NCBI RefSeq assembly: GCF_028553805.1
Contig: NZ_CP067140.1
Coordinates: 868,001 to 932,000 of the forward strand
Direction of reading: 5' to 3'
DNA: 64,000 nucleotides
From: Paracoccus saliphilus
Lineage (GTDB): Bacteria; Pseudomonadota; Alphaproteobacteria; Rhodobacterales; Rhodobacteraceae
A model generated the notes under the pieces. That model made no database searches. It was not told where the DNA came from and was given only the letters and a program-made list of their open reading frames with translations. Made by a program: the position numbers and the translations under genes. Shown piece after piece: positions 34,642 to 44,010 of the stretch; the stretch's first letter is position 1, and every line of letters starts with the position of its first letter.

Positions 34642-36192
34642 ATGGAGGAAACCGCCCATCTACAAGCAAATGCCGACTGGTCGAGGGAGGCGGGACTGGG
34701 GTTGCATTTTCACCGCATCGTCAAGAGTTTCGACGGCACACAGGCGCTTGACGATGTTTCGATGGAGGTCCGCGAGGGTGAGATCGTCGCGCTTCTGGGT
34801 GAGAACGGTGCCGGGAAATCGACGCTGATCAAGATCCTCGGTGGAATCCATCATGCCGATTCCGGCAGGATCACCCTCGATGGTGCGCCCTATCATCATC
34901 ACGCTCCGCGCTTTGGTCAGACGCAGCCTGTCGCCTTCATCCATCAGGATCTGGGCTTGATCGACTGGATGAGTGTGGCCGAGAATATGGCACTCGCTCC
35001 GGGTTTCGCCCGGCGGGCGGGGTTGATCCATTGGAGCAGGGTCAGGAAACTGGCCGCCGATGCCTTGGCCCGGCTGAATTGCGATATCGATCCCGACAGC
35101 CGGGTCCAGGACCTTGGCCGTGCGGAGAAATCCCTGGTCGCCATCGCCCGTGCGCTGGCCGTCGATTGCCGCTTTCTGGTGCTGGACGAGCCGACGGCAT
35201 CCTTGCCCGCAGAAGAGGTCGGGCAATTGCTGGCGATGCTACGACAGCTGAAAGGGCAGGGGGTGGGAATGATCTATATTTCGCATCGCTTGTCTGATGT
35301 GTTCGAGATCGCCGATCGGGCCGTAGTCTTGCGTGATGGCCGGTTGGTTGCCGACCGTCCGATTGGCGAGACCGATTCCGGGCAATTGATGCGGGATATC
35401 GTGGGCCGCACCGCGCAAAAGACGAGCAAAAGACCGGTGTCGGAAAAAGGGCGTGCCCTTGCCACGATACGTAATTTGCGCTGCGCGAAGGCCGGTCCGC
35501 TTTCGTTCGATATAGCTGCGGGCGAGGTGCTGGGCCTGGTCGGACTTCGCGGTGCCGGGCATGAAGGCGTGGCGCGGACGATATTCGGGGTGGAGCCTCG
35601 TTCGGGGGAGATCGCGATTGATGATGTCAGGTATGATCTTTCTCACCTGCGGCGAGCCATAGAGGCAGGCATCGGGCTGGTCGCACGCGACCGGCTGAGG
35701 GAAGCCGTCGCGCCGGGCTTGAATATACGTGAGAATATCTTTCTCAACCCCCAGATTTATGGGCACGACTGGTGGGGACCCATGGCGCGGTCGGGTGAAA
35801 CCGTCAGGGCGAGAGCCGTTGGCCAGCTTGTCACGCTGCTTCCCAACGATCCCGATTTGCCGGTCGAGGCCTTGTCAGGGGGAAACCAGCAGAAACTGGC
35901 CTTGGGGCGCTGGCTGGAAAGTGATCGCCGCCTGCTTCTCTGCGAGGATCCGACCGCCGGAATCGATATCGGTGCCAAGGCCGAGATCCATAAACTGTTG
36001 AACGAGACCGCAGCCAAGGGGAACAGCATCCTGATCGTTTCGAACGATTTCGAGGAAGTTGCCAGTATCTGTCATCGGGCATTGGTTTTCACCGCAGGCC
36101 GGATCACCGAGGAGATCGAGGGAGACGCCCTGACTGTCGAGACGCTGATCGCTGCCGCCTCTGCCCACCAGCCCGCGATGCGAGGAGCCTGA
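34642..36192 (+). CDS. RbsA-like sugar ABC transporter ATPase
   Basis: A 516-residue double ABC protein of the CUT2 (ribose-type) class. The first domain has LLGENGAGKSTLIKIL and a Walker B LVLDEPTASLPAEEV. The second has a degenerate Walker A (GLRGAGHEGVARTIFG) but a good signature LSGGNQQKLALGRWL, as in RbsA. The start is ATG 34642 behind GGAG. It is followed after 2 bp by the permease. Confidence 0.9.
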   Translation: MEETAHLQANADWSREAGLGLHFHRIVKSFDGTQALDDVSMEVREGEIVALLGENGAGKSTLIKILGGIHHADSGRITLDGAPYHHHAPRFGQTQPVAFIHQDLGLIDWMSVAENMALAPGFARRAGLIHWSRVRKLAADALARLNCDIDPDSRVQDLGRAEKSLVAIARALAVDCRFLVLDEPTASLPAEEVGQLLAMLRQLKGQGVGMIYISHRLSDVFEIADRAVVLRDGRLVADRPIGETDSGQLMRDIVGRTAQKTSKRPVSEKGRALATIRNLRCAKAGPLSFDIAAGEVLGLVGLRGAGHEGVARTIFGVEPRSGEIAIDDVRYDLSHLRRAIEAGIGLVARDRLREAVAPGLNIRENIFLNPQIYGHDWWGPMARSGETVRARAVGQLVTLLPNDPDLPVEALSGGNQQKLALGRWLESDRRLLLCEDPTAGIDIGAKAEIHKLLNETAAKGNSILIVSNDFEEVASICHRALVFTAGRITEEIEGDALTVETLIAAASAHQPAMRGA

Positions 36193-36194
36193 CA

Positions 36195-37259
36195 ATGCAG
36201 TCTCTGAAATCCGACGCATTGGAGCCGACGCGTCCCGAGCTGGCGCGGATGTCCGCGCGGGCAAGGCTGGTGAGCCGATTACCGGTTTACGGCCTGCCGG
36301 TCCTGACAGTGCTGCTTATCCTGCTGTTCAGCCTATTGTTGCCGCAGACATTTCCGACCATGCTCAACCTGCGCTCGATACTTGGGGACAAGTCGATCAT
36401 CGCCATTCTCTCCCTGGCGGCGATGATGCCCATGGTGACCGGCAAGCTCGATCTGACCGTGGGCTACGGCATCGTGCTGTGGCATATTCTGGTCATCAGC
36501 CTGCAGGAGGCCGGGTTGCCCTGGCCGGCGGCCTGTCTGCTGGTGGTCATCATGGGCGGTCTGGTCGGTCTGCTCAACGGGGCGCTGATCGAGATCGCCA
36601 AGATCGACAGCTTCATCGCCACACTTGGAACGGGAACCGTGATTTATGCCGTGGCGCTATGGCATACCGGAGGGCGGCAAGTCGTGGCAGAGCTCCCTTC
36701 TGGTTTCCATGCGATCAATTCCACATTCGTCCTTGGACTGCCTGTCACTGCCTATTACGTGCTGGCATTGGCCGTCCTACTGTGGATCATGCTGGAATAT
36801 ACACCGGCCGGGCGCTTCCTTTACGCCATCGGTGCCAATCCCCGCGCCGCGATGCTCAACGGTATTCCGGTGGCACGCTACACGATTGCCGCTTTCGTCA
36901 TTTCGGGCGTTCTGTCCGGCTTCGCGGGTATCCTGCTGGCAGCCAAGCTGCGCATAGGTCAGGCCAGTGTCGGGCTGGAATACCTCCTGCCCGCGCTGGT
37001 CGGAGCCTTCCTTGGTTCGACAACGATCAAGCCGGGGCGAGTGAATGTCTGGGGCACGATGATCGGTGTCACGATCCTGGCCGTCGGGATCTCTGGGATT
37101 CAGCAATTCGGCGGTTCATTCTGGGTCGAGCCGATGTTCAACGGTATGACGCTGCTGGCCGCGATCGGGATCGCGGGATACGCACAGCGAAGACGCGGAA
37201 CAAGACGCGGAACAATAAGCAAGCCGACCGTATCAGATTGTCCGGAGAGGAGAGGTTAA
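36195..37259 (+). CDS. RbsC-like sugar ABC transporter permease
   Basis: A 354-residue CUT2 permease with about ten TM helices. Family blocks are PTMLNLRSILGDKSIIAILSLA, GLLNGALIEIAKIDSFIATLGT, and near the end LPALVGAFLGSTTIKPGRVNVWGT. Its stop abuts the start of the binding protein. Confidence 0.9.
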   Translation: MQSLKSDALEPTRPELARMSARARLVSRLPVYGLPVLTVLLILLFSLLLPQTFPTMLNLRSILGDKSIIAILSLAAMMPMVTGKLDLTVGYGIVLWHILVISLQEAGLPWPAACLLVVIMGGLVGLLNGALIEIAKIDSFIATLGTGTVIYAVALWHTGGRQVVAELPSGFHAINSTFVLGLPVTAYYVLALAVLLWIMLEYTPAGRFLYAIGANPRAAMLNGIPVARYTIAAFVISGVLSGFAGILLAAKLRIGQASVGLEYLLPALVGAFLGSTTIKPGRVNVWGTMIGVTILAVGISGIQQFGGSFWVEPMFNGMTLLAAIGIAGYAQRRRGTRRGTISKPTVSDCPERRG

Positions 37260-38360
37260 ATGAAACATCTTGCAGCATGCCTTGTGTTAGGTTCGGGTTT
37301 GGGGCTGTCCGCGGTCCAGCACGTGCAGGCGCAATCCGCTGATGAAGCCAAGGCCTTCATCGAAAAATACGCATCCCCGGTCAGTGAATGGACCGGCCCG
37401 ACCGAAGGACCCGAAGCGGCCAGCGACAAGACCATCGTCATGCTGGCAGCAGATATGACCAATGGCGGGGTGCTGGGTGCGGCGAATGGCGTCGAAGAGG
37501 CCGCCGAGGCCATCGGATGGGATGTCACCATCATCGAGGGCGGCGGCACGGTCTCTGGGCGCAGCTCGACATTCGGGCAGGCGCTTACGCTGAAACCTGA
37601 CGGGGTGATCATCCTCGGATATAATCCGACCGAGCAGCAGGCCGGGATGGCGCAATTGCGCGACGCCGGTATTCCGATGGTGACATGGCATTCGGTATCC
37701 GGGAACGGCCCCAGTGAAGAGCATGGGATTTTCGCCAATATCACCACCGATGCGCAAGATGTTGCGCGCGCGGCCGCCTATTGGGCTTATCTCGATGCCG
37801 AGGAAGAGCCCGCCGTGGTGATCTTTACCGACTCGACCTACCAGATCGCCATCGACAAGGCCGACTGGATGAAGGAGGCCATCAAGGAATTGGGGGGCGA
37901 GGTGCTGGAATATGTCGATACGCCGCTGGACGAGACATCGACCCGTATGCCGCAACTGACCACGACACTGCTACAACGCCATGGCGAGAAATGGACCCAT
38001 TCACTTGCGATCAACGATCTTTACTTCGACTTCATGGGGCCGTCGCTGGAAGCCGCGGGAATCGCCGGGAGCGCGGCTCCACGGAATGTCGCCGCCGGTG
38101 ACGGCTCCGAGGCGGCATATCAGCGTATCCGCAACGCGCAGTTTCAGGCCGTGACTGTGGCCGAACCGCTGAATCTGCAGGGCTGGCAGCTTGTGGACGA
38201 GATGAACCGTGCCTTGGCGGGTGAGGAATGGTCCGGCTACACTTCGCCGCTGCATATCGTGACTGCCGAGAATATAGACCGCGATGGCGGAACCGAGAAC
38301 CGTTTCGACCCGGAGAACGGATATCGCGAAGCCTATAAACAGATCTGGGACGGGAACTGA
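37260..38360 (+). CDS. Periplasmic sugar-binding protein (Peripla_BP_4 type)
   Basis: A 366-residue protein with a signal peptide (MKHLAACLVLGSGLGLSAVQ, cleavage likely after HVQA). The LacI-type fold shows VMLAADMTNGGVLGAANGVEEAAE and KPDGVIILGYNPTEQQAGMAQL. It delivers the unknown sugar or sugar acid to the RbsA/RbsC-like transporter. Last gene of the operon, convergent with the GntR regulator. Confidence 0.88.
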   Translation: MKHLAACLVLGSGLGLSAVQHVQAQSADEAKAFIEKYASPVSEWTGPTEGPEAASDKTIVMLAADMTNGGVLGAANGVEEAAEAIGWDVTIIEGGGTVSGRSSTFGQALTLKPDGVIILGYNPTEQQAGMAQLRDAGIPMVTWHSVSGNGPSEEHGIFANITTDAQDVARAAAYWAYLDAEEEPAVVIFTDSTYQIAIDKADWMKEAIKELGGEVLEYVDTPLDETSTRMPQLTTTLLQRHGEKWTHSLAINDLYFDFMGPSLEAAGIAGSAAPRNVAAGDGSEAAYQRIRNAQFQAVTVAEPLNLQGWQLVDEMNRALAGEEWSGYTSPLHIVTAENIDRDGGTENRFDPENGYREAYKQIWDGN

Positions 38361-38393
38361 CCCGGCTTCGTCACCCGTTCCCCCGCGGCGGTG

Positions 38394-39083
38394 TCAGCTT
38401 TCGGATTTCGTTTCTTTCTCTATGGCATGGAGATTGTGGATCGTTGTCGTCAGATGATGGGTCATGGCACTCCGCGCCTCGTCGCTGTCTCGAGCGAGCA
38501 GGGCGGCGGCAATCCGGCCATGCTCCTCGATCGCGATCTCTCGTCGGCCCTGCTTGCGCGAAGAGCGGAAACGCGCTTGATAAAGCTGGTCGTCGATGAA
38601 CTTATGCGCTTGCACCAGCGCCGGGTTGTGGCTGGCGGCGACGATGGCGCGATGGAAGGCGATATTGGCGTCGAAATACTTGAAATCACTGGAGTCGGCG
38701 ACCGCATCGGCCATCTTGATGTGGCTTTGTTCGATACTGTTCAATTCGGAATCGCTGGCATTTTTCGCAGCCAGTTCGCTTGCCAGCCCTTCGAGGACAC
38801 GTAACACCTGAACGAGATTGATGATCGCCTCCAGATCCGGGTTGGCGATAGTCAGGCGCCCGGTATCGCTGACGACGATCAGGCCCTCGCCCACCAGTGT
38901 CCGGATAGCCTCGCGCGCCGGAGTGCGCGAGATGCCAAGTTGATCCGAGATCTCGCGTTCGGTCACTGGGCTGCCCGGCGGGAGGGTATTGCGCAAGATC
39001 AATTTGCGCAGCGAGACAGCGGCACGCTCGGAGAGCGATGACCTGGTCAGACGGGCGGAACGAGGGATGTGATTCGTGCTCAT
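38394..39083 (-). CDS. GntR-family regulator with FCD domain
   Basis: A 229-residue regulator. The winged helix is at about 18-80 (SERAAVSLRKLILRNTLPPG, TEREISDQLGISRTPAREAI). The FCD ligand domain holds metal-binding positions Asp/His (FDANIAFHRAIVAASHN, EHGRIAAALLARD, MTHHL). It converges with the sugar-acid operon and most likely controls it in response to a sugar acid or keto acid. The start is ATG 39083 (MSTNHIPRSARLT); a longer open frame upstream is not family-like. Confidence 0.88.
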   Translation of the reverse strand: MSTNHIPRSARLTRSSLSERAAVSLRKLILRNTLPPGSPVTEREISDQLGISRTPAREAIRTLVGEGLIVVSDTGRLTIANPDLEAIINLVQVLRVLEGLASELAAKNASDSELNSIEQSHIKMADAVADSSDFKYFDANIAFHRAIVAASHNPALVQAHKFIDDQLYQARFRSSRKQGRREIAIEEHGRIAAALLARDSDEARSAMTHHLTTTIHNLHAIEKETKSES

Positions 39084-39289
39084 GCGTGTCCGTTTTCTAG
39101 TACCTCGCCAGCATAGCAACCAGGTATCGGGTCGCAAACAGCCGGACCGTTTCAATTGCACATAGTTACACGACAAGTTGGATGACTAACCTCTGTGATG
39201 GCGCTTGTCGATCACTTGATCGCATTCGATGACGATTCTCCGGTGATATCACTTGCTTAACGCAGGGCATGGATTGCTTCGCGTCCGCC

Positions 39290-39390
39290 TTTGTTCCGAG
39301 AATGTTGTCCGGTGAAAAGGGGCTGAGGGGAACCGTGCCTGCCCCGCAGCTATGAACTTGGCATGAAAATGCCACTGTCCGTTTTCACAT
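39290..39390 (+). ncRNA. Cobalamin-riboswitch-like RNA without a downstream gene
   Basis: The plus strand reads GGTGAAAAGGGGCTGAGGGG, then AACCGTGCCTGCCCCGCAGC, TATGAACTTGGCATGAAAAT and GCCACTG. The elements GGGAA, CTGCCCC-GCA-CT-TGAA and GCCACTG match the conserved core of B12 riboswitches in the right order, with a shortened P5 region. Supporting stems are GTGAAAA (39314) with TTTTCAC (39383), GGGGC with GCCCC, and TGGCAT-GAAA-ATGCCA. The RNA is followed only by the terminator at 39414 and then lies antisense to mmsA, so it has no obvious gene to control. The left limit is approximate. Confidence 0.45.
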
Positions 39391-39413
39391 CGATACGGGG
39401 ATCTTTACGTGAA

Positions 39414-39435
39414 AAGGCCCGCTATCGCGGGCCTT
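39414..39435. terminator. Terminator of mmsA, also ends plus-strand RNA
   Basis: AAGGCCCGC (39414-39422) pairs perfectly with GCGGGCCTT (39427-39435). On the minus strand it is followed by TTTTC (mmsA side), on the plus strand by CCTTTG. Confidence 0.75.
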
Positions 39436-39461
39436 CCTTTGTTCGGATCGATAGCTGGAAG

Positions 39462-40961
39462 TCAGTCCATGGCCTTGAAGTTGAATTCTCCGCCTTCCTT
39501 GATGCCCGAGGGCCAGCGTGCTGTGACCGTCTTGGTGCGGGTATAGAAGCGGAAGGCGTCCGGCCCGTGCTGGTTCAGATCGCCGAAGCCCGATTTCTTC
39601 CAGCCGCCAAAGGTATGATAGGCCAGCGGCACCGGGATCGGCACGTTGATGCCGACCATGCCGATATTGATCCGGTTGGCGAAATCGCGGGCGGCATCGC
39701 CGTCGCGGGTGAAGATCGCCGTGCCGTTGCCGTATTCGTGGTTCATGGCCAGGCCGATCGCCTCTTCATAGTTACCCGCGCGGATGGTGGAGAGGACCGG
39801 GCCGAAGATCTCGGTCTTGTAGATATCCATGTCGGGGGTCACCCGGTCGAAGAGATGTGGACCGACGAAGAACCCGTCCTCGTAGCCTTGCAGGCTGAAG
39901 TCACGGCCATCGACGACCAGTTCGGCACCTTGATCGACGCCGGACTGCACGAGGCGGTGGATGTTTTCCTTGGCCGCCTTGGTCACGACCGGGCCGTAAT
40001 CGACATCGTCGCCAGCCGTCCATGGGCCGACTTTCAGTTTCTCGATACGCGGCACCAGCTTTTCGATCAGCGCATCGGCGGTCTTTTCACCCACCGGCAC
40101 GGCAACCGAGATGGCCATGCAGCGCTCTCCCGCCGCGCCGTAACCCGCGCCCACCAGGGCATCCGCGGCCTGGTCCAGATCGGCGTCGGGCATGATGATC
40201 ATGTGGTTCTTGGCACCACCGAAACATTGTGCGCGTTTGCCTGTCGCCGCTGCGCGTTCATAGATATATTGCGCGATCGGGGTCGAGCCGACAAAACCGA
40301 CCGCCTGGATCACCGGGCTGTCGAGGATCGCATCGACGCTTTCCTTGTCGCCGTTGACGACTTGCAGGATGCCATTGGGCAGGCCGGCCTCTTGCAGCAG
40401 CTTTGCCAGCATCATTGGCACCGAGGGATCGCGCTCGGAGGGTTTCAGGATCATCGCGTTTCCGGCGGCCAGCGCGGGGCCCATTTTCCACAGCGGGATC
40501 ATGGCGGGAAAGTTGAACGGCGTGATGCCCGCCACGACGCCCAGAGGCTGACGCATCGAATACATGTCGATACCTGTTCCGGCGCTGTCGGTATATTCGC
40601 CCTTCAGCAGATGCGGGGCACCGATGCAGAATTCGATCACCTCAAGCCCGCGCTGCACGTCGCCCTTGGCATCGGGAAAGGTCTTGCCATGCTCGGATGA
40701 CAGCGCCTCGGCCAGCTTGTCCATGTCGCGGTTCAACAGGTCGACGAATTTCATCATCACCCGGGCGCGTTTCTGCGGGTTGGTGCTCCCCCATGCGATC
40801 TGTGCCTTGGCCGCACTGTCCACGGCGGCGTCAAGTTCTGCCTTGGTGGCGAGTGCCAGCTTGGCCTGAACCTCGCCCGTGGCGGGGTTGTAGACATCGG
40901 CAAAACGGCCGGATGTGCCTTTGACTTCCTTGCCGTCGATCCAGTGGTGAATCTCTTTCAT
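39462..40961 (-). CDS. mmsA: Methylmalonate-semialdehyde dehydrogenase (acylating)
   Basis: A 499-residue CoA-dependent aldehyde dehydrogenase of valine and thymine breakdown, giving propionyl-CoA. The catalytic Cys281 is in GERCMAISV. The segment FGGAKNH has Asn252 in place of the general-base Glu of other ALDHs, as in MmsA. The start ATG 40959-40961 follows a perfect AGGAGG. It is divergent from a LysR gene, its likely regulator. Confidence 0.94.
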   Translation of the reverse strand: MKEIHHWIDGKEVKGTSGRFADVYNPATGEVQAKLALATKAELDAAVDSAAKAQIAWGSTNPQKRARVMMKFVDLLNRDMDKLAEALSSEHGKTFPDAKGDVQRGLEVIEFCIGAPHLLKGEYTDSAGTGIDMYSMRQPLGVVAGITPFNFPAMIPLWKMGPALAAGNAMILKPSERDPSVPMMLAKLLQEAGLPNGILQVVNGDKESVDAILDSPVIQAVGFVGSTPIAQYIYERAAATGKRAQCFGGAKNHMIIMPDADLDQAADALVGAGYGAAGERCMAISVAVPVGEKTADALIEKLVPRIEKLKVGPWTAGDDVDYGPVVTKAAKENIHRLVQSGVDQGAELVVDGRDFSLQGYEDGFFVGPHLFDRVTPDMDIYKTEIFGPVLSTIRAGNYEEAIGLAMNHEYGNGTAIFTRDGDAARDFANRINIGMVGINVPIPVPLAYHTFGGWKKSGFGDLNQHGPDAFRFYTRTKTVTARWPSGIKEGGEFNFKAMD

Positions 40962-41062
40962 CGCATCCTCCTGAGCTTGTTGAGACCAGCATAGCCTTGC
41001 GGAAATACCCGTGAAAGAGGCAGGGTGACAAAAGCGTTTTGCAAATTCGCAAAGGTGGGGTG

Positions 41063-41956
41063 ATGGATTGGGATGATTTGCGCATCTTTCTGGCCGTGGC
41101 GCGGATGGAGAGCCTGTCGGGCGCAGGGCGGAGACTGGGGCTGGATGCTTCAACCGTGGGCCGTCGGATTACCCGGCTGGAGCAGGCGGTGGGGGCCACA
41201 CTGTTTGCCAAGACCCCGCAGGGATATGTGCTGACCGCCGAAGGCGGGCGGCTGGTCGCACCTGCCGAAGCGGCGGAGAAGGCCGCCGTGGCTGCGGGAG
41301 AGGCGACAAGGCGCGAGACGGGAATCAGCGGGCAGTTGCGGATAGGGGCGCCGGACGGCTGCGCTAATTACCTGCTTCCGCAGGTGGCGCGACGGCTGTG
41401 CGAGGCGCATCCGGGGCTGGAGGTCCAGATCGTCGCGCTTCCCCGCGTGGTCAACCTGTCGAAACGCGAGGCCGATATGGCGATCACCGTCTCGCCACCG
41501 GAAACCGGGCGGCTGACGGTGCAGCGGCTGACAGAATATCACCTGCATCTGGCCGCGCATGAGGATTATCTGTACGCATATCCGCAGATCGCTGGATTGG
41601 CCGATCTGCATGGCCATCGGATGATCGGCTATATCCCTGACATGATCTTTGACCGCGAGCTGGATTACCTGTCGGAAACCGGGGTCGAGACGGCGGCGAT
41701 CACCTCGAATTCCGTCTCGGTCCAGATGCAGGCGATCCGGGCAGGGGCCGGGTTGGGGATCGTGCATGATTTCGCTATCCCGTTTGCCCCTGGTGTTCGG
41801 AAGGTGCTGCCCGATGAGATCTCGCTCACACGAAGTTTCTGGCTTTTGCGTCACGCGGATGATCGCGCTTCCAGGCGGCTGACGCTGTTGGCAGAGGAGT
41901 TGGGGCAGGGGGTCAGGCAAGAGGTGGCGCGGCTGGAAAAGGCGGCACGGGTCTAA
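41063..41956 (+). CDS. LysR-family transcriptional regulator
   Basis: A 297-residue LTTR. The HTH is MDWDDLRIFLAVARMESLSGAGRRLGLDASTVGRRI; the C-terminal effector domain follows (GQLRIGAPDGCANYLLP onward). Divergent from mmsA with 101 bp between the starts, so it probably regulates mmsA and itself. The start is ATG 41063 behind AAAGGTGGGG. Confidence 0.9.
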   Translation: MDWDDLRIFLAVARMESLSGAGRRLGLDASTVGRRITRLEQAVGATLFAKTPQGYVLTAEGGRLVAPAEAAEKAAVAAGEATRRETGISGQLRIGAPDGCANYLLPQVARRLCEAHPGLEVQIVALPRVVNLSKREADMAITVSPPETGRLTVQRLTEYHLHLAAHEDYLYAYPQIAGLADLHGHRMIGYIPDMIFDRELDYLSETGVETAAITSNSVSVQMQAIRAGAGLGIVHDFAIPFAPGVRKVLPDEISLTRSFWLLRHADDRASRRLTLLAEELGQGVRQEVARLEKAARV

Positions 41957-42054
41957 GACCAAAGCGCTATAATCCGCGCGCAGAACATGTCGGGCTTGAC
42001 GCGGGACGATTGTGGGAAAATGATGAAGGTGATGACCCGGACGGAGGAATATCC

Positions 42055-42516
42055 ATGCTTGTCAATCAACTGTTGTCGATGAAGGGCCTGTCCGGCAAGC
42101 CGGGGGTCGAAGCCGCAACCATTGTCACGATCAAGCCGGACGCAACACTGGAAGACGCCGCGAAGATGCTGTCTGAGCGGCGGATCGGTGCGATTGTCGT
42201 ATCCTCGGACGGACGCAAGCCCGAAGGTATCCTGTCCGAGCGCGATGTCGTTCGCCAGCTTGGCGAAAAAGGTGCCGGAGCCCTGAATACAGTTATCCAG
42301 GATGTCATGACGACATCCGTTCAGACATGCACCACCGGCGAAGATGCGCTGACGATTCTTGAACGGATGACGCAGGGGCGTTTTCGCCACCTGCCGGTCG
42401 TCGATGGCGACGGGAACATGCTGGGCGTGATCTCTATCGGGGACGCGGTCAGCGGGCGGCTGAAGGAATTGGCCGACGAGAAGGACGCGCTGACCGGTAT
42501 GATCATGGGCAGCTGA
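42055..42516 (+). CDS. CBS-domain protein
   Basis: A 153-residue protein with two CBS motifs (about 15-75, VTIKPDATLEDAAKMLSERR; and 85-140, TCTTGEDALTILERMTQGR...LPVVDGDG), probably a nucleotide-sensing Bateman module with no attached enzyme. The start is ATG 42055 behind GGAGG. Confidence 0.9.
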   Translation: MLVNQLLSMKGLSGKPGVEAATIVTIKPDATLEDAAKMLSERRIGAIVVSSDGRKPEGILSERDVVRQLGEKGAGALNTVIQDVMTTSVQTCTTGEDALTILERMTQGRFRHLPVVDGDGNMLGVISIGDAVSGRLKELADEKDALTGMIMGS

Positions 42517-42601
42517 ACCATCGAAATTCCGCCAAAACCTTGCAGATCGCGAATAAATCGGGTTTTCCTAGGGGCGCAAAAACGCACAAGGATATCTGAC
42601 C

Positions 42602-43093
42602 ATGCGCATTGGCCTCTACCCCGGAACCTTTGATCCGATCACCTTGGGGCATACCGATATCATTCAGCGCGCCATGGCGCTGGTAGATCGGTTGGTGATC
42701 GGGGTGGCCATCAATCGTGACAAGGGTCCACTTTTCGATCTCGAGGAACGGGTGGCGATGGTGCGCGCGGAATGTGACGAGATCGCGGCCAAGACCGGGG
42801 GCGAGATCCTTGTCCATCCGTTCGAGAACCTGCTGATCGATTGCGCACGCGATGTGGGGGCGACGGTCATCGTGCGCGGACTGCGCGCCGTGGCCGATTT
42901 CGAATATGAATTCCAGATGGTTGGCATGAACCGGGCGCTGGATGCCAGTATCGAGACCGTATTCCTGATGGCCGATGCCCGACGGCAGGCGATTGCCTCG
43001 AAATTGGTCAAGGAGATTGCCCGGCTCGGCGGTGACGTGTCGAAATTTGTCACCCCGGATGTGCGGATCGCGTTGACGGGCAAGTTGAGCTGA
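42602..43093 (+). CDS. coaD: Phosphopantetheine adenylyltransferase (CoaD)
   Basis: A 163-residue enzyme making dephospho-CoA from phosphopantetheine and ATP. The nucleotidyltransferase motif is YPGTFDPITLGHTDII (TxGH, His17). The second motif IASKLVKEIARLGGDVSKFV corresponds to ISSTxVR. Size and motifs are typical. Confidence 0.97.
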   Translation: MRIGLYPGTFDPITLGHTDIIQRAMALVDRLVIGVAINRDKGPLFDLEERVAMVRAECDEIAAKTGGEILVHPFENLLIDCARDVGATVIVRGLRAVADFEYEFQMVGMNRALDASIETVFLMADARRQAIASKLVKEIARLGGDVSKFVTPDVRIALTGKLS

Positions 43094-43106
43094 TCGCGCC
43101 GCGAGT

Positions 43107-43832
43107 TCAGCCCCGCCCGATATAGGGCATGTTCGTGGCCATCACCGTCATGAACTGGATATTCGCACCCGCTGGCAGGCTGGCCATGTGCAGTACGGCA
43201 TCGGCAACGACCTCGACATCCATGGTGGGCTCCGGATCGGCACTGACGCTCGGAGAGTTCCTTTGCAGTTCAGTCGCGGCATTGCCGATATCGATCTGAC
43301 CGCAGGCGATGTTGAAGGGTCTGCCATCCAGCGACAAGCTGCGTGTCATGCCGGTCACCGCATGTTTCGAGACGGTATAAGCGATAGAGCCGGGGCGCGG
43401 CACATGCGCCGATATCGATCCGTTATTGATGATCCGCCCACCCTGCGGATCCTGTTTCCGCATCAAGGCAAAGGCGGTTCGGGCGCAATGGAACATACCA
43501 TTCACATTGACATCGATCACATCGCCGAAATCCTTGGCCGAGACTTGGTCCGGGGTATTGCCGGGCAGGGTGCGCCCCGCATTGTTGAAGAGCGCATCCA
43601 GGCGGCCCCAATGCGAGAAGGCAGCGCTGAAGGCCGTGTCCACGGCGGAGGGATCGGTCACATCGCATGGTAGGACCATCGCGGCCGGATGATTGGCGGC
43701 CGTTTCGCGCAAGCTCTGTTCGTGCCTGCCGATCAGGCCGACGCGCCAGTTCGCGCGCAAGAAGCGAAGCGCGGTTGCCCGGCCGATACCGCTGCCGGCA
43801 CCGGTAATGATGATATTCGCTCCGTCCGCCAT
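43107..43832 (-). CDS. Short-chain dehydrogenase/reductase
   Basis: A 241-residue SDR. The NAD(P) loop is TGAGSGIGRATA, with NNAG, the catalytic Ser (NNGSISAHV) and Tyr-x3-Lys (YTVSKHA). The substrate is unknown. It starts at ATG 43832 behind AGGAGA and converges with coaD. Confidence 0.9.
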   Translation of the reverse strand: MADGANIIITGAGSGIGRATALRFLRANWRVGLIGRHEQSLRETAANHPAAMVLPCDVTDPSAVDTAFSAAFSHWGRLDALFNNAGRTLPGNTPDQVSAKDFGDVIDVNVNGMFHCARTAFALMRKQDPQGGRIINNGSISAHVPRPGSIAYTVSKHAVTGMTRSLSLDGRPFNIACGQIDIGNAATELQRNSPSVSADPEPTMDVEVVADAVLHMASLPAGANIQFMTVMATNMPYIGRG

Positions 43833-43949
43833 CCTGGTTCTCCTGCAATTCACTGGAGACATGATTAACCCAACCGTCGAACGCATCAATGAAGATGACA
43901 GGTGAGCGGCGCAGATTGCAGGATCGCGTGACTGCAGGCCTGAAATGGC

Positions 43950-43972
43950 AAGGCCCGCCAGTGGCGGGCCTT
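43950..43972. terminator. Terminator downstream of the bactofilin gene
   Basis: AAGGCCCGCC (43950-43959) pairs perfectly with GGCGGGCCTT (43963-43972) over a 3-nt loop. Confidence 0.7.
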
Positions 43973-44010
43973 TATCGTCTCATGCTGCGGGTCCCAGACG
44001 GGCGGGAGCC

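Larger units (their letters stand above)
39084..39461. other. Intergenic region between gntR and mmsA
   Basis: No protein gene. It contains the gntR promoter side (39084-39200), a cobalamin-riboswitch-like RNA on the plus strand (about 39290-39390) and a terminator (39414-39435). Confidence 0.6.

Noticed and set aside
39363..40700. 445-residue plus-strand open frame over mmsA
   Set aside because: It is antisense to a well-supported gene, lacks a ribosome site and contains no recognisable domain.
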